Shown: piece after piece, positions 9,736 through 19,741 of the stretch
Layout of the letters: each line of letters opens with the position of its first letter
How positions within the stretch are numbered: the stretch's first letter is position 1
Assembly: GCA_900546355.1 (NCBI GenBank)
Contig: URCM01000019.1
Span: forward strand, 1-35,642
DNA length: 35,642 bases
Source of the DNA: an uncultured Bacteroides sp.
Lineage (GTDB): Bacteria; Bacteroidota; Bacteroidia; Bacteroidales; Bacteroidaceae
Reading direction: 5' to 3'
Notes under the pieces: model-generated
What the model was told of the DNA's origin: nothing
The model's database searches: none
What the model saw: the letters and a program-made list of their open reading frames with translations, nothing else
Position numbers and translations under genes: made by a program

Positions 9736-10248
9736 TTATTCAGCTTTGGGGGCTTCCTCTGTAGCAGCTTCAGCAACAGGTGCATCAGTTGCGGTCGCTT
9801 CGGCTGCAGGAGCTTCAGCAGTAGCAGCAGCCGACTTCTTCGAACGACGAGTGCGAGTAGTCTTCTTAGCAGCAGTCTTCGCCATGTTTTCATTGTAGTC
9901 AACCAGTTCGATAAAACACATTTCTGCATTATCTCCCAAACGGTGACCAGTCTTAATGATACGAGTGTAGCCACCCGGACGGTCTGCAACCTTTACAGAG
10001 ATTTCCTTGAAGAGTTCGGTTACAACATATTTGTCTTGCAAATAGCTGAACACCACACGACGTGAATTGGTTGTATCGTCTTTCGAACGAGTAATCAACG
10101 GTTCAACGTATTTCTTCAAAGCTTTAGCCTTCGCAACAGTCGTAGTGATTCTTTTGTGCTTAATCAAAGAACAAGCCATATTCGACAACATCGCTTTTCT
10201 ATGAGAAGCAGTACGACCTAAATGGTTAAATTTTTTATTGTGTCTCAT
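9736..10248 (-). CDS. rplQ: 50S ribosomal protein L17, with C-terminal tail
   Basis: Residues 1 to about 119 are canonical L17 ([46 protein letters not shown]). A tail of about 50 residues follows: first basic (TTRTRRSKK, about 129-138), then Ala/Glu/Pro-rich and acidic (140-170), so the full protein is 170 residues against about 127 in E. coli. The last gene of the cluster, it begins 3 nt after the rpoA stop. The tail is probably disordered; its role is unknown. Confidence 0.97.
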   Translation of the reverse strand: MRHNKKFNHLGRTASHRKAMLSNMACSLIKHKRITTTVAKAKALKKYVEPLITRSKDDTTNSRRVVFSYLQDKYVVTELFKEISVKVADRPGGYTRIIKTGHRLGDNAEMCFIELVDYNENMAKTAAKKTTRTRRSKKSAAATAEAPAAEATATDAPVAEAATEEAPKAE

Positions 10249-10251
10249 TTT

Positions 10252-11244
10252 TTATTCTTTATCTAATTTATACTTAGAAATATCTGTTCCAAACGACAGA
10301 TTCAGACTCTCGAGCAAATCATCAAGCTCCGTGAGCGATTTCTTACCGAAGTTACGGAATTTCAACAAATCAGTCTTATTGAACTGTACCAAGTCACCCA
10401 ATGTTTCTACATCGGCAGCTTTCAAGCAATTCAAAGCACGGACAGACAAGTCCATATCAACCAATTTGGTCTTCAGCAACTGGCGCATATGCAAAACTTC
10501 TTCATCGAACTCTTCATTGCCGTCAGCATCTGCCGTTTCAAGAGTAATCTTTTCGTCAGAGAACAGCATAAAGTGGTAAATCAGAATCTTTGCAGCTTCT
10601 TTCAGCGCTTCTTTCGGGTGAATGGAACCATCCGTCGTAATCTCCAGCACCAACTTTTCATAGTCGGTTTTCTGCTCTACACGGTAATTTTCCACCGCAT
10701 ATTTGACATTACGAATCGGCGTGTAAATAGAATCGATAGGAATTACATTCACATCAGTGCAGAACTCCCGGTTTTCGTCAGCCGGAACATAACCGCGACC
10801 TTTGTTGATTGTAAGAACTATCTGCATAGTTGCTTTTGAATCTAAATGGCAAATAACTAATTCAGGATTTAACACTTCAAATCCGGTCAAATACTTACCA
10901 ATATCACCTGCCTTAAATTCAGTAGAATTCTCAACGGTAATGCTAACCTTTTCATTTTCGAATTCCTCAACTATCTGCTTGAATCGGACTTGCTTCAGAT
11001 TCAAGATAATGTTAGTGACATCTTCTTTCACACCAGGAACTGTGGCAAATTCATGCTCAACACCTTCAATGTGAATCGTGTTAATCGCATAGCCTTCCAA
11101 GGAAGAGAGAAGAATACGGCGTAAAGCATTACCAACGGTAATACCGAAACCGGGTTCAAGCGGACGGAATTCAAACTTTCCAAATTTAGAATCCGCTTCC
11201 AACATTAATACTTTATCAGGTTTTTGAAATGCTAATATCGCCAT
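10252..11244 (-). CDS. rpoA: DNA-directed RNA polymerase alpha subunit
   Basis: The protein has 330 residues. The N-terminal domain (dimerisation and beta/beta' binding) is seen in [29 protein letters not shown]. The C-terminal domain shows LDLSV-type and helix-hairpin-helix signatures ([39 protein letters not shown], about 262-320) that bind UP-element DNA and activators. It lies in the alpha operon between rpsD (14 nt) and rplQ (3 nt). Length and motifs are normal. Confidence 0.98.
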   Translation of the reverse strand: MAILAFQKPDKVLMLEADSKFGKFEFRPLEPGFGITVGNALRRILLSSLEGYAINTIHIEGVEHEFATVPGVKEDVTNIILNLKQVRFKQIVEEFENEKVSITVENSTEFKAGDIGKYLTGFEVLNPELVICHLDSKATMQIVLTINKGRGYVPADENREFCTDVNVIPIDSIYTPIRNVKYAVENYRVEQKTDYEKLVLEITTDGSIHPKEALKEAAKILIYHFMLFSDEKITLETADADGNEEFDEEVLHMRQLLKTKLVDMDLSVRALNCLKAADVETLGDLVQFNKTDLLKFRNFGKKSLTELDDLLESLNLSFGTDISKYKLDKE

Positions 11245-11258
11245 GAAATTAATTATTA

Positions 11259-11864
11259 TTATTTAGAGTACAATTCTACGATCATGTGTTCTTTTATGTT
11301 CTCAGGGATGTCTGCTCTCGCAGGAATATGCAACATTTTACCTACCTTCAAGTTTTCATCCCATTCCAACCAAGGGTATTTGCTGTGATTGAATCCAGCC
11401 AATGAATTAGCAATAACTTCCAAAGACTTAGATTTTTCACGAACACCTACCAACTGACCCGGTTTTACAGAGAAAGAAGGAATATTAACCACCTTACCAT
11501 CTACAGTAATGTGTTTATGACTTACCAACTGACGGGCAGCGGCACGCGTAGGAGCAATGCCCAAACGGAACACTACATTATCCAAACGGCACTCAAGGCT
11601 CTGCAACAGAATTTCACCGGTAATACCGTTCTTACGCGCTGCTTTCTCAAACAGGTTGCGGAATTGTCTTTCCAATACACCGTAAGTATATTTAGCCTTT
11701 TGCTTTTCAGCCAACATCAGCCCGTATTCCGAAGTCTTTCTACGACGGGTATTGCCATGCTGTCCAGGAGGATAGTTTTTCTTCGACAAAACTTTATCAG
11801 CTCCAAAGATTGCTTCACCGAATTTACGTGCAATTCTTGATTTTGGTCCAGTATATCTAGCCAT
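11259..11864 (-). CDS. rpsD: 30S ribosomal protein S4
   Basis: This 201-residue protein binds 16S rRNA early in assembly. It starts [17 protein letters not shown] and has the S4 RNA-binding domain near 93-155 ([32 protein letters not shown]). The N-terminal cysteine cluster of zinc-binding S4 proteins is absent; the only Cys is in LECRLD. A 126-bp gap separates it from rpsK upstream, one of the widest in the cluster; I see no gene or clear promoter there. Confidence 0.98.
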   Translation of the reverse strand: MARYTGPKSRIARKFGEAIFGADKVLSKKNYPPGQHGNTRRRKTSEYGLMLAEKQKAKYTYGVLERQFRNLFEKAARKNGITGEILLQSLECRLDNVVFRLGIAPTRAAARQLVSHKHITVDGKVVNIPSFSVKPGQLVGVREKSKSLEVIANSLAGFNHSKYPWLEWDENLKVGKMLHIPARADIPENIKEHMIVELYSK

Positions 11865-11990
11865 TTTCTTTGATTTAAATTAATTGTTAATCATGAACTC
11901 AATTTGTTGCAGCCGCGATTACAGAAAGGAAATGCAATCCATGTTATCTAACAAAATCAAGTTACATTGTTAATAGGTTATCTTTAATAA

Positions 11991-12380
11991 TTATACTCTT
12001 CTTCTTTTCGGAGGACGACAACCGTTATGCGGCAATGGAGTTACGTCAATGATTTCAGTAACTTCGATTCCGGCACCATGTACAGTACGGATAGCAGACT
12101 CACGTCCGTTTCCAGGACCCTTCACATAAGCTTTCACTTTTCTCAAGCCAAGATCATACGCCACTTTCGCGCAATCCTGAGCAGCCATTTGAGCTGCATA
12201 AGGAGTATTCTTCTTAGAACCTCTGAATCCCATCTTTCCGGCAGAAGACCAAGAGATAATCTGACCTTCATTATTCGCCAAAGATACGATAATGTTGTTG
12301 AATGATGAATGTACATGCAACTGTCCGTTAGCATCTACCTTCACATTTCTCTTTTTAGCTGCGACTGTTTTTTTTGCCAT
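11991..12380 (-). CDS. rpsK: 30S ribosomal protein S11
   Basis: The protein has 129 residues. The core reads [42 protein letters not shown] and the C-terminal [15 protein letters not shown], all hallmarks of S11 on the small-subunit platform. It follows rpsM by 11 nt. Confidence 0.98.
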   Translation of the reverse strand: MAKKTVAAKKRNVKVDANGQLHVHSSFNNIIVSLANNEGQIISWSSAGKMGFRGSKKNTPYAAQMAAQDCAKVAYDLGLRKVKAYVKGPGNGRESAIRTVHGAGIEVTEIIDVTPLPHNGCRPPKRRRV

Positions 12381-12391
12381 ATCAACAATTA

Positions 12392-12772
12392 TTATTTAGT
12401 AGCTTTTTTCTTATTTGCAACGGTTTTCTTTCTTCCCTTACGCGTACGAGCATTGTTCTTTGTGCTCTGGCCTCTTACAGGAAGTCCCAAACGGTGACGT
12501 ACACCACGATAGCATCCGATATCCATCAAACGCTTAATGTTCAATTGGATTTCCGAGCGCAAATCACCTTCTACCTTATATTCAGCGCCGATAATCTCAC
12601 GGATCTTAGCCGCCTGATCATCAGTCCAATCTTTCACTTTCAAATCACGATCAATGCCAGCCTTATCCAAAATTTTTGCTGAGCTACTGCGTCCGATACC
12701 ATAAATGTATGTCAACGCAATCTCACCTCTCTTGTTCTGAGGTAAATCTACACCAACTATTCTTATAGCCAT
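12392..12772 (-). CDS. rpsM: 30S ribosomal protein S13
   Basis: The protein has 126 residues and begins [27 protein letters not shown], with the helix-turn motif and the basic tail [27 protein letters not shown] that reaches the tRNA site in the head of the 30S subunit. It follows rpmJ by 35 nt. Length is normal. Confidence 0.98.
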   Translation of the reverse strand: MAIRIVGVDLPQNKRGEIALTYIYGIGRSSSAKILDKAGIDRDLKVKDWTDDQAAKIREIIGAEYKVEGDLRSEIQLNIKRLMDIGCYRGVRHRLGLPVRGQSTKNNARTRKGRKKTVANKKKATK

Positions 12773-12807
12773 ATACTCAATTATTTTTCTGCAAAAATAA
12801 TAATAAA

Positions 12808-12924
12808 TTATCCTTGACGTTGTTTATACTTAGGATTTTTCTTATTAATAACATACAAACGGCCCTTACGTCTCACGATTTTGCAATCCGGCGTACGTTT
12901 TTTTAATGATGCTCTTACTTTCAT
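12808..12924 (-). CDS. rpmJ: 50S ribosomal protein L36, zinc-ligand-poor form
   Basis: An ATG at 12922-12924 opens 38 codons ending in TAA at 12808-12810. The protein begins [20 protein letters not shown] and ends NPKYKQRQG, an unmistakable L36. Of the four zinc ligands of the classical form (Cys11, Cys14, Cys27, His33), only Cys14 remains; the others are Thr, Asn and Tyr. It is therefore a C-minus type L36 that should not bind zinc. It lies 12 nt after infA. Confidence 0.96.
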   Translation of the reverse strand: MKVRASLKKRTPDCKIVRRKGRLYVINKKNPKYKQRQG

Positions 12925-12936
12925 ATCTATATTCTT

Positions 12937-13155
12937 TTATTTATATCTAAAAACGATTCTTCCTTTCGACAAGTCGTATGGCGACATTTCCACACGAACC
13001 TTATCACCCGGTAAAATTTTAATGTAATGCATTCTCATCTTGCCGGAAATATGAGCGGTAATTTCATGTCCATTTTCCAGCTCCACACGAAACATTGCAT
13101 TAGACAATGCTTCTACGATTACTCCATCTTGTTCTATTGCAGCTTGTTTTGCCAT
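12937..13155 (-). CDS. infA: translation initiation factor IF-1
   Basis: This 72-residue single OB-fold protein has [33 protein letters not shown], the S1-like RNA-binding surface of IF-1, and ends [10 protein letters not shown]-1 occupies the A site of the 30S subunit during initiation. It begins 3 nt after the map stop codon, an order (secY-map-infA-rpmJ) common in this phylum. Confidence 0.98.
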   Translation of the reverse strand: MAKQAAIEQDGVIVEALSNAMFRVELENGHEITAHISGKMRMHYIKILPGDKVRVEMSPYDLSKGRIVFRYK

Positions 13156-13158
13156 ATA

Positions 13159-13956
13159 TTAATTTTCTTTGTTTCTCAACACGTCTTCTATATAATCAAA
13201 TGATGATAAAATATCAGCTTTGTCTAGTCCTACAGCGACTGTATGTTCAAAGTGCGCGGCACATTTATGGTCGGCAGTGCGGATAGTCCAACGGTCATTC
13301 TCCATCACAATCTTCCGATTGCCCAAAGTAATCATCGGTTCTATAGCAATGCACATTCCTTTTTTCAACAAAGTACCTGTCCCTCTCTTCCCATAATTGG
13401 GAACCGGAGGATCTTCATGCATCTCCTTGCCGATGCCATGTCCGACAAACTCACGAACCACGCCATACGACTGCGCCTCACAATGCTGTTGAACAGCATA
13501 ACCGATATCTCCCAAGCGTTTCCCATGAACAGCGTTTTCAATCCCTTTATACAAAGCTTCCTTTGTTGTTTTCAAAAGAGCCTCAATCTCAGGATCAACC
13601 TCACCCACACAGAATGTATATGCCGAATCACCGCAATACCCATTCATGTATGTTCCACAATCAATGGATATGATATCTCCTTCTTTCAAAGGAGTGTCAT
13701 TGGGAATTCCATGCACAACTTGTTCGTTTACCGAAGTACAGATAGATCCGGGGAACGGACCTCCATAAGGATTAGGGAAACCTTTAAAAGTAGGCACTGC
13801 CCCATGGTCTCTGATAAATTCTTCAGCTACCTTATCCAACTGTTTAGTTGTGATCCCCGGTTCAATCAGCTTAGCCAGTTCAGCCAAAGTTCTCCCCACA
13901 AGGAGATTACTTTGGCGTAACAGTTCTATTTCATCATCAGTCTTTAGAAATATCAT
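13159..13956 (-). CDS. map: methionine aminopeptidase, type I
   Basis: The 265-residue enzyme removes the initiator Met from nascent proteins. The five metal ligands are visible: Asp in SIDCGTY, Asp in GYCGDSAYTF, His in VGHGIGKEMHEDP, Glu in AIEPMI and Glu in HFEHTVAV. The substrate histidine lies in QVVHGIPN. It is a short type I form without a zinc-finger extension. It follows secY by 11 nt; adk, which sits between secY and map in many bacteria, is absent here. Confidence 0.97.
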   Translation of the reverse strand: MIFLKTDDEIELLRQSNLLVGRTLAELAKLIEPGITTKQLDKVAEEFIRDHGAVPTFKGFPNPYGGPFPGSICTSVNEQVVHGIPNDTPLKEGDIISIDCGTYMNGYCGDSAYTFCVGEVDPEIEALLKTTKEALYKGIENAVHGKRLGDIGYAVQQHCEAQSYGVVREFVGHGIGKEMHEDPPVPNYGKRGTGTLLKKGMCIAIEPMITLGNRKIVMENDRWTIRTADHKCAAHFEHTVAVGLDKADILSSFDYIEDVLRNKEN

Positions 13957-13967
13957 ATTGAATGCAA

Positions 13968-15311
13968 TTAATATGCGGCTACGCCCGACCGACCTTTGAT
14001 TCGTCCAGAAGTCAACAGCCCATCGTAATGGCGCATCAATAAATGACTTTCTACTTGCTGTAAAGTATCAAGTACAACACCTACAAGAATCAACAAAGAT
14101 GTTCCACCGAAGAATTGCGCGAACTCTGCCTGCACTCCAAATATACCTGCAAACGCTGGAAGAATGGCAATAATAGCCAAGAACAACGAACCCGGCAACG
14201 TAATACGCGACATAATCAAGTCGATATAATCTGCCGTATTCTTACCCGGCTTGATGCCTGGAATAAAACCATTGTTCCGTTTCATGTCTTCAGCCATTTG
14301 ACGGGGATTAATTGTCAACGCAGTGTAAAACCACGTAAATGCGATAATCAGGATAGCGAATACCAGATTATACCAGAAACTGGTATGATCAACAAACGCA
14401 CGCGCTATACCGCTGGCAGAAGCCACATTCGAAAATCCTACAAGGGTAATAGGAATAAACATAATAGCCTGCGCAAAAATGATCGGCATTACATTTGCAG
14501 CATTCACCTTCAAAGGAATGTATTGTCTTGCACCACCATATTGCTTGTTTCCGACAATACGTTTCGCATATTGTACGGGAATCTTACGGACACCTTGCAC
14601 CAAAAGGATAGCAGCGGCAATTACCAAAATCAACACAACTATTTCAAGCAAGAACATGATAATGCCACCTGCTCCCGGAGAGGCAAGGCGGGATACAAAC
14701 TCACCCGAGAAAGCTTGCGGAAGGCGTGCGATGATACCAATCATGATAATCAAAGAGATTCCGTTTCCGATTCCTTTATCGGTGATTCTTTCTCCCAACC
14801 ATAAAATAAACATACTTCCAGCAGCCAAAATGATGGTAGAAGTAATAATAAAGAAAGTCCAATCTAATGAAGCATTAAGAGCCGGACCTGCCTGCATTTT
14901 CAAGTTGATCAGATAAGACGGAGCCTGAAAAATCAAAATAGCAATAGTCAAGATACGAGTATACTGATTGATTTTCCGACGTCCACTTTCACCTTCACGC
15001 TGTAGTTTCTGGAAATAAGGAACTGCAATCGCCAACAACTGAATCACAATGGATGCAGAGATGTACGGCATGATTCCTAACGCAAAGATAGATGCATTAG
15101 AAAAAGCTCCACCAGAGAACATGTTCAACAAGGCAAGAAGACCTTCGCTTGTTTGTTCATGCAACTTTGACAACATATCTGGATTGATACCTGGAAGAAC
15201 CACATACGAACCGAATCTGTAGATTGCAACAAACAATATAGTAATGAGGATCCGCTGTCTCAGATCCTCAATATTCCATATATTCTTTAATGTTTCAATA
15301 GATTTTCTCAT
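13968..15311 (-). CDS. secY: protein translocase subunit SecY
   Basis: The 447-residue protein has ten hydrophobic membrane segments. Signatures include FALGIMPYISASIVIQLL (TM2 region), the cytoplasmic loop FQKLQREGESGRRKINQYTR, the C5 loop NPRQMAEDMKRNNGFIPGIKPG, and the C-terminal HLLMRHYDGLLTSGRIKGR. It forms the channel of the Sec translocon with SecE and SecG, which are not in this window. It follows rplO by 4 nt. Confidence 0.98.
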   Translation of the reverse strand: MRKSIETLKNIWNIEDLRQRILITILFVAIYRFGSYVVLPGINPDMLSKLHEQTSEGLLALLNMFSGGAFSNASIFALGIMPYISASIVIQLLAIAVPYFQKLQREGESGRRKINQYTRILTIAILIFQAPSYLINLKMQAGPALNASLDWTFFIITSTIILAAGSMFILWLGERITDKGIGNGISLIIMIGIIARLPQAFSGEFVSRLASPGAGGIIMFLLEIVVLILVIAAAILLVQGVRKIPVQYAKRIVGNKQYGGARQYIPLKVNAANVMPIIFAQAIMFIPITLVGFSNVASASGIARAFVDHTSFWYNLVFAILIIAFTWFYTALTINPRQMAEDMKRNNGFIPGIKPGKNTADYIDLIMSRITLPGSLFLAIIAILPAFAGIFGVQAEFAQFFGGTSLLILVGVVLDTLQQVESHLLMRHYDGLLTSGRIKGRSGVAAY

Positions 15312-15315
15312 TGAA

Positions 15316-15762
15316 TCAGAGTTTTACTGCATTACCACCAACGGCTTCGATTGCAGCTACCGCACTCTTTGAAAAAGCATGAGCTTCAACCTCGAGCTTA
15401 GTAGTTAAACTACCGTTACCAAGAACTTTCACTAATTGGTTAGAAGAAACCAAACCGGCTTCAATCAAGTCATTAACACCAACCTTCAACAAATTCTTCG
15501 CTGCAGCCAGCTCCTGAATTGTGCCGATGTTAACGGCTTTATATTCAACACGGTTTATATTCTTGAAACCAAATTTAGGCACACGGCGCTGAAGCGGCAT
15601 CTGGCCTCCTTCAAAACCAATCTTTTTCGAATAGCCGGATCTTGATTTTGCTCCTTTATGTCCTCTCGTAGAAGTGCCTCCCAAACCAGAACCCGGTCCA
15701 CGACCGATTCTCTTTCTTGTCTTAGTAGAACCTGCTGCAGGACGTAAACTATGTAAATTCAT
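15316..15762 (-). CDS. rplO: 50S ribosomal protein L15
   Basis: The protein has 148 residues. The glycine- and arginine-rich N-terminal extension (RIGRGPGSGLGGTSTRGHKGAKSR) and FEGGQMPLQRRVPKFGF are diagnostic. It follows rpmD by 24 nt and precedes secY. Confidence 0.98.
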   Translation of the reverse strand: MNLHSLRPAAGSTKTRKRIGRGPGSGLGGTSTRGHKGAKSRSGYSKKIGFEGGQMPLQRRVPKFGFKNINRVEYKAVNIGTIQELAAAKNLLKVGVNDLIEAGLVSSNQLVKVLGNGSLTTKLEVEAHAFSKSAVAAIEAVGGNAVKL

Positions 15763-15786
15763 ATTGCAAAAAGTCTTTATAAATTA

Positions 15787-15963
15787 TTACTCAACAATTG
15801 TTACAAGGTGTCTTACCTTTCGAACCATTCCCAGAACAGAAGGCGTAGCCTCATGTTCAACCACTTGATTCAATTTACGAAGTCCCAAAGTATCCAATGT
15901 TCTTTTCTGATTGGCAGGAGCACCTATTCTACTTTTTACTTGCTTAATCTTAATAGTTGACAT
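15787..15963 (-). CDS. rpmD: 50S ribosomal protein L30
   Basis: This 58-residue protein reads MSTIKIKQVKSRIGAPANQK... and ends VRHLVTIVE, typical of bacterial L30. I place the start at the ATG 15961-15963 and not at a TTG two codons earlier. A perfect AGGAGG (15971-15976) sits 7 nt upstream of that ATG and overlaps the spacer right after the rpsE stop codon. Confidence 0.96.
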   Translation of the reverse strand: MSTIKIKQVKSRIGAPANQKRTLDTLGLRKLNQVVEHEATPSVLGMVRKVRHLVTIVE

Positions 15964-15970
15964 TATCAAA

Positions 15971-15976
15971 CCTCCT
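15971..15976 (-). promoter_or_regulatory. Shine-Dalgarno site of rpmD
   Basis: AGGAGG on the minus strand lies 7 nt before the rpmD ATG. It decides the start codon and is a full anti-SD match, which is rare in Bacteroidetes. Confidence 0.8.
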
Positions 15977-16491
15977 TATCCTCTAAATACTTTATCCAAA
16001 CTTACACCTCTATTTTGAGCTACCATACGGGCATCACGCATTTCGCTCAACGCAAGAATCGTAGCTTTCACTAAATTATGAGGATTAGAAGACCCTTTTG
16101 ACTTTGCCAAAACATCTGTAATCCCTACGCTTTCCAATACGGCACGCATTGCACCACCGGCAACCACACCTGTACCGGTAGAAGCCGGCTTGATAAATAC
16201 TTCAGCACCGCCGAATTTAGCCACCTGTTCGTGAGGAACAGTACCTTTCAATACCGGTACACGAGTCAGATTCTTCTTTGCGGCTTCAACACCTTTAGCT
16301 ATAGCTGCAGTTACTTCGCCTGCCTTACCCAGACCATAACCAATCACACCGTCTTCATTACCGACTACGACAATTGCAGCGAAACTAAACGTTCTACCAC
16401 CCTTCGTAACCTTAGTCACACGGTTAATAGCAACCAGTCTGTCTTTCAATTCAATATCATTAGTGATCTTAACTCTATTATTAACTGCCAT
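15976..16491 (-). CDS. rpsE: 30S ribosomal protein S5
   Basis: The protein has 171 residues. The double-stranded-RNA-binding fold ([43 protein letters not shown]) and the C-terminal fold ([38 protein letters not shown]) match S5. It follows rplR by 6 nt. The end of the gene almost touches the rpmD Shine-Dalgarno site. Confidence 0.98.
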   Translation of the reverse strand: MAVNNRVKITNDIELKDRLVAINRVTKVTKGGRTFSFAAIVVVGNEDGVIGYGLGKAGEVTAAIAKGVEAAKKNLTRVPVLKGTVPHEQVAKFGGAEVFIKPASTGTGVVAGGAMRAVLESVGITDVLAKSKGSSNPHNLVKATILALSEMRDARMVAQNRGVSLDKVFRG

Positions 16492-16497
16492 AATTCA

Positions 16498-16839
16498 TTA
16501 AAATTTAAGTCCACCGTTACGAGCAGCATCAGCTACTTCTTTTACTCTCCCATGATACAGGTAACCATTACGGTCGAATACGACAGTCGTAATACCAGCT
16601 TCTTGCGCTTTCTTGGCAATCAATTCGCCTACCTTAGCTGCTTGTTCCTTCTTCGGCATGGTTTCCATACCCAATGACGAAGCTGCCGCCAAAGTCTTGC
16701 CGTTCAAATCGTCAATCACTTGAACGTAGATCTGCTTGTTGCTTCTGAAAACACTCATACGCGGACGTTCCGGAGTACCTGAAATCTTGCTACGTACTCT
16801 ATATTTAATCTTAATTCGTCTTTCTATTTTTGTTGTCAT
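16498..16839 (-). CDS. rplR: 50S ribosomal protein L18
   Basis: The 113-residue protein carries the 5S rRNA-binding L18 pattern: [35 protein letters not shown], then [21 protein letters not shown]. It follows rplF by 21 nt. Length is slightly short but normal. Confidence 0.98.
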   Translation of the reverse strand: MTTKIERRIKIKYRVRSKISGTPERPRMSVFRSNKQIYVQVIDDLNGKTLAAASSLGMETMPKKEQAAKVGELIAKKAQEAGITTVVFDRNGYLYHGRVKEVADAARNGGLKF

Positions 16840-16860
16840 AATTATACGATTTTATGTGAA

Positions 16861-17430
16861 TTATTTAGCGCCAGCCGACTTACCAGACTTTCTACGAATT
16901 TCTTCACCAACAAACTTAATACCTTTTCCTTTATAAGGTTCAGGCTTACGGAAAGAACGTATTTTTGCACACACCTGACCAAGCAGCTGTTTGTCACAAG
17001 ATTCCAATATAACAAGAGGGTTCTTATTTCTCTCTGATTTTGTTTCTACCTTGATTTCAGGAGGCAACTGCATAAAAATGTTATGTGTATAACCCAAAGC
17101 GAAATCAATGATATTGCCATTGTTTGATGCGCGGTATCCGACACCCACCAATTCCAATTCTTTCTTATATCCTTCGGAAACGCCCACTACCATATTATGA
17201 ACCAACGCACGGTACAAACCATGATATGCATGACGCTGCTTCAAATCATCAAGCATTGCGTTCTCGTTTTCTTTCAACACCACATGTCCATCTGCAATCG
17301 TCACATCAATAGCGGGATTGACATATTGACTCAACTCACCTTTCGGACCTTTTACAGTAACTACATTATCTTTCAGAGTTACAGTTACTCCTGCAGGAAT
17401 AACAATCGGCAATTTACCTATTCTTGACAT
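16861..17430 (-). CDS. rplF: 50S ribosomal protein L6
   Basis: This 189-residue protein consists of two repeated L6 folds. Visible motifs are RIGKLPIVIPAGVTV, VKGPKGELSQ, VGVGYRAS and the C-terminal signature PEPYKGKGIKFVGEEIRRKSGKSAGAK. The minus-strand GGAGGG at 17437-17442 gives it a good Shine-Dalgarno sequence 6 nt before the ATG, in the 13-nt spacer after rpsH. Confidence 0.98.
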   Translation of the reverse strand: MSRIGKLPIVIPAGVTVTLKDNVVTVKGPKGELSQYVNPAIDVTIADGHVVLKENENAMLDDLKQRHAYHGLYRALVHNMVVGVSEGYKKELELVGVGYRASNNGNIIDFALGYTHNIFMQLPPEIKVETKSERNKNPLVILESCDKQLLGQVCAKIRSFRKPEPYKGKGIKFVGEEIRRKSGKSAGAK

Positions 17431-17443
17431 AGCTTACCCTCCA

Positions 17444-17839
17444 TTAATATACATAACAAAGAACTTCACCGCCTATTTTCAAAGCAGCAGCTTCTTTATC
17501 AGTCATTACACCTTTGGAAGTAGATATAATAGCAATACCTAATCCATTAATTACTCTCGGCATGTCTTTGTAGCCAGTATATTTACGCAAACCCGGAGTA
17601 GACACACGGATAAGCTTCTTGATTGCGTTTACCTTGTTTACCGCATCATACTTTAAAGCTACTTTGATAGTTCCTTGAGGACCATCATCAACAAATTTGT
17701 AATTCAGGATGTAACCTTTGTCAAACAAGATTTTTGTAATCTCCTTTTTCAAGTTTGAAGCAGGCACTTCCACCACTCTGTGCTTTGCACTAATTGCATT
17801 TCTCAACCTTGTGAGATAATCTGCGATTGGATCTGTCAT
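17444..17839 (-). CDS. rpsH: 30S ribosomal protein S8
   Basis: The protein has 131 residues. It starts MTDPIADYLTRLRNAISAKH and ends GGEVLCYVY, with STSKGVMTDKEA near the C-terminus; all are standard for S8. A gap of 58 nt separates it from rpsN. In E. coli S8 represses the spc operon by binding the rplE leader; I could not identify an equivalent site here. Confidence 0.98.
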   Translation of the reverse strand: MTDPIADYLTRLRNAISAKHRVVEVPASNLKKEITKILFDKGYILNYKFVDDGPQGTIKVALKYDAVNKVNAIKKLIRVSTPGLRKYTGYKDMPRVINGLGIAIISTSKGVMTDKEAAALKIGGEVLCYVY

Positions 17840-17897
17840 AAAATTAATTGTTAAATTAATCAGGACTACCCTGACAATATTTAATAAATAAACACAC

Positions 17898-18197
17898 TTA
17901 CCAACTTGCTTTTTTTACGCCCGGAATCAAGCCATTGGAAGCCATTTCACGGAATTGGATACGCGAGATGCCAAACTGACGCATATACCCTCTCGGACGT
18001 CCTGTCAGCTTACAACGATTGTGCAAACGAATCGGATTGGCATTCTTTGGCAGGCTTTGCAATTTCTGTGCAGCCTCGAAAGCTGCAACAGGATCACCTG
18101 AGTTAACAATCTTCTTCAGTGCCGCACGTTTTTCTGCATATTTGGCTACTAACTTAGCTCTTTTTACTTCACGAGCTTTCATTGATTCTTTTGCCAT
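17898..18197 (-). CDS. rpsN: 30S ribosomal protein S14, long zinc-free form
   Basis: This is the 99-residue form of S14, not the short zinc-ribbon form of about 61 residues. The core [27 protein letters not shown] has only one Cys and no CxxC pair, and ends [11 protein letters not shown]. It follows rplE by 5 nt. Confidence 0.98.
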   Translation of the reverse strand: MAKESMKAREVKRAKLVAKYAEKRAALKKIVNSGDPVAAFEAAQKLQSLPKNANPIRLHNRCKLTGRPRGYMRQFGISRIQFREMASNGLIPGVKKASW

Positions 18198-18202
18198 ATC
18201 TA

Positions 18203-18760
18203 TCAGTCTTTTTTAGCGTTTTTAAACGGTAAACCGAATTCTTTCAACAGAGCATAACCCTCTTCGTCTGTATTGGCAGAAGTTACAAAAGTAATGTTCA
18301 TACCCAAAATCTTTGTAATGTTGTCAATATTGATTTCCGGGAAAATAATCTGTTCCTGAATACCCAATGTGTAATTGCCACGTCCGTCAAACTTACTTTC
18401 GATACCTTTGAAGTCACGGATACGGGGCAAAGCCACACGTACAAGTCTTTCAAGGAATTCGTACATTCTTTCACGACGCAAAGTAACCATCACTCCAATC
18501 GGCATTTTCTTACGCAGCTTGAAGTTAGCGATATCTTTACGTGATACGGTTGCAACAGCTTTCTGCCCCGTAATGGCAGTCAATTCGTTGATAGCGACAT
18601 CAATAATTTTCTTGTCAGCAACAGCCATACCCAAGCCTTGGTTGATAACAATCTTCTTGAGTACAGGTATTTGCATAGTCGAAGAATACTTAAATTGATT
18701 CTTCAATGCCGGAGCGATACGCTCTGCATATTCTTTCTTAAGGCTAGCAGTATTACCCAT
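18203..18760 (-). CDS. rplE: 50S ribosomal protein L5
   Basis: This 185-residue 5S rRNA-binding protein has [35 protein letters not shown] and [20 protein letters not shown]. Its ATG overlaps the rplX stop codon by one base (TAATG). Minus-strand GGGGAGGA (18770-18777) ends 9 nt before the ATG and serves as a Shine-Dalgarno sequence inside the end of rplX, so coupled translation is likely. Confidence 0.98.
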   Translation of the reverse strand: MGNTASLKKEYAERIAPALKNQFKYSSTMQIPVLKKIVINQGLGMAVADKKIIDVAINELTAITGQKAVATVSRKDIANFKLRKKMPIGVMVTLRRERMYEFLERLVRVALPRIRDFKGIESKFDGRGNYTLGIQEQIIFPEINIDNITKILGMNITFVTSANTDEEGYALLKEFGLPFKNAKKD

Positions 18761-19083
18761 TATTTAATCTCCTCCCCTGATTTTTTAGCGTAACGAACAA
18801 ATGTTCTTCCATCAGCACTTTCTCTTCTTCCTATACGTGTCGGTTTGCCTGTTTTCGGGTCAACCGGATTCAGATTAGAGATGTGAACAGGAGCTTCCTG
18901 CTTCACAATACCACCCTGCGGATTCTTTGCGCTAGGTTTAGAGTGCTTAGATACCATATTGATACCCTCTACCACTGCACGACCTTCTTTTACAAGAACT
19001 TTCAACACACGTCCAGTTTTACCCTTATCTTCACCGGAGTTTACGTAAACTATATCGCCTTTTTTAATATGTAACTTACTCAT
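18760..19083 (-). CDS. rplX: 50S ribosomal protein L24
   Basis: The 107-residue protein holds the KOW motif ([23 protein letters not shown]) followed by [35 protein letters not shown]. It is a large-subunit assembly initiator. Its last codons contain the Shine-Dalgarno sequence of rplE. Confidence 0.98.
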   Translation of the reverse strand: MSKLHIKKGDIVYVNSGEDKGKTGRVLKVLVKEGRAVVEGINMVSKHSKPSAKNPQGGIVKQEAPVHISNLNPVDPKTGKPTRIGRRESADGRTFVRYAKKSGEEIK

Positions 19084-19104
19084 TACTTCACTTTTTTTAC
19101 AAAA

Positions 19105-19470
19105 TTAAAGTACTTCAGGTGCAAGTGAAACCACTTTCATATTTGCATTACGCAACTCTCTCGCTACCGGTCCAAAGATACGACTACCTCTAATTTCGCC
19201 TGCATTATTCAACAAAACACAAGCATTGTCATCAAAACGAATGTAAGACCCATCAGCACGACGGATCTCTTTCTTAGTACGTACGACCAAAGCCTTTGAT
19301 ACTGCACCTTTCTTTATATCACTTGAGGGGATTACGCTCTTTACAGAAACGACAATCACATCCCCTACAGAAGCGTAGCGTCTTCTTGTTCCACCCAAAA
19401 CACGAATGCAAAGAGCTTCTTTTGCGCCACTGTTATCACATACTGTAAGTCTGGATTCTGCTTGTATCAT
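19105..19470 (-). CDS. rplN: 50S ribosomal protein L14
   Basis: The protein has 121 residues, beginning [27 protein letters not shown] and ending EVL, with [20 protein letters not shown] and [11 protein letters not shown]. All are L14 signatures. It starts 1 nt after the rpsQ stop. Confidence 0.98.
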   Translation of the reverse strand: MIQAESRLTVCDNSGAKEALCIRVLGGTRRRYASVGDVIVVSVKSVIPSSDIKKGAVSKALVVRTKKEIRRADGSYIRFDDNACVLLNNAGEIRGSRIFGPVARELRNANMKVVSLAPEVL

Positions 19471-19471
19471 A

Positions 19472-19729
19472 TTACTTCGCTTTTTCGATTATTTCAACCA
19501 CTCTCCATCTCTTAGTCTTGCTCAAAGGACGAGTTTCCATAATGCGGACAGTATCACCCATACCACATTCGTTCTTTTCGTCATGAGCATGATATTTCTT
19601 CGTTTTCGAAACGAACTTACCATAAATAGGGTGTTTTTCCTTAAACTTGGCAGCAACCGTAACGGTCTTATCCATCTTGTCGCTAATCACAACACCTGTT
19701 CTTTCTTTTCTTAAATTTCTCACTTCCAT
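19472..19729 (-). CDS. rpsQ: 30S ribosomal protein S17
   Basis: This 85-residue OB-fold protein reads [45 protein letters not shown] and then [24 protein letters not shown], standard S17. It follows rpmC by 12 nt. Confidence 0.98.
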   Translation of the reverse strand: MEVRNLRKERTGVVISDKMDKTVTVAAKFKEKHPIYGKFVSKTKKYHAHDEKNECGMGDTVRIMETRPLSKTKRWRVVEIIEKAK

Positions 19730-19741
19730 AATAAGACCTAA

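Noticed and set aside
15964..15969. Upstream TTG start for rpmD
   Set aside because: The ATG at 15961-15963 has a perfect AGGAGG 7 nt upstream and matches the L30 N-terminus; the TTG would leave almost no spacing.
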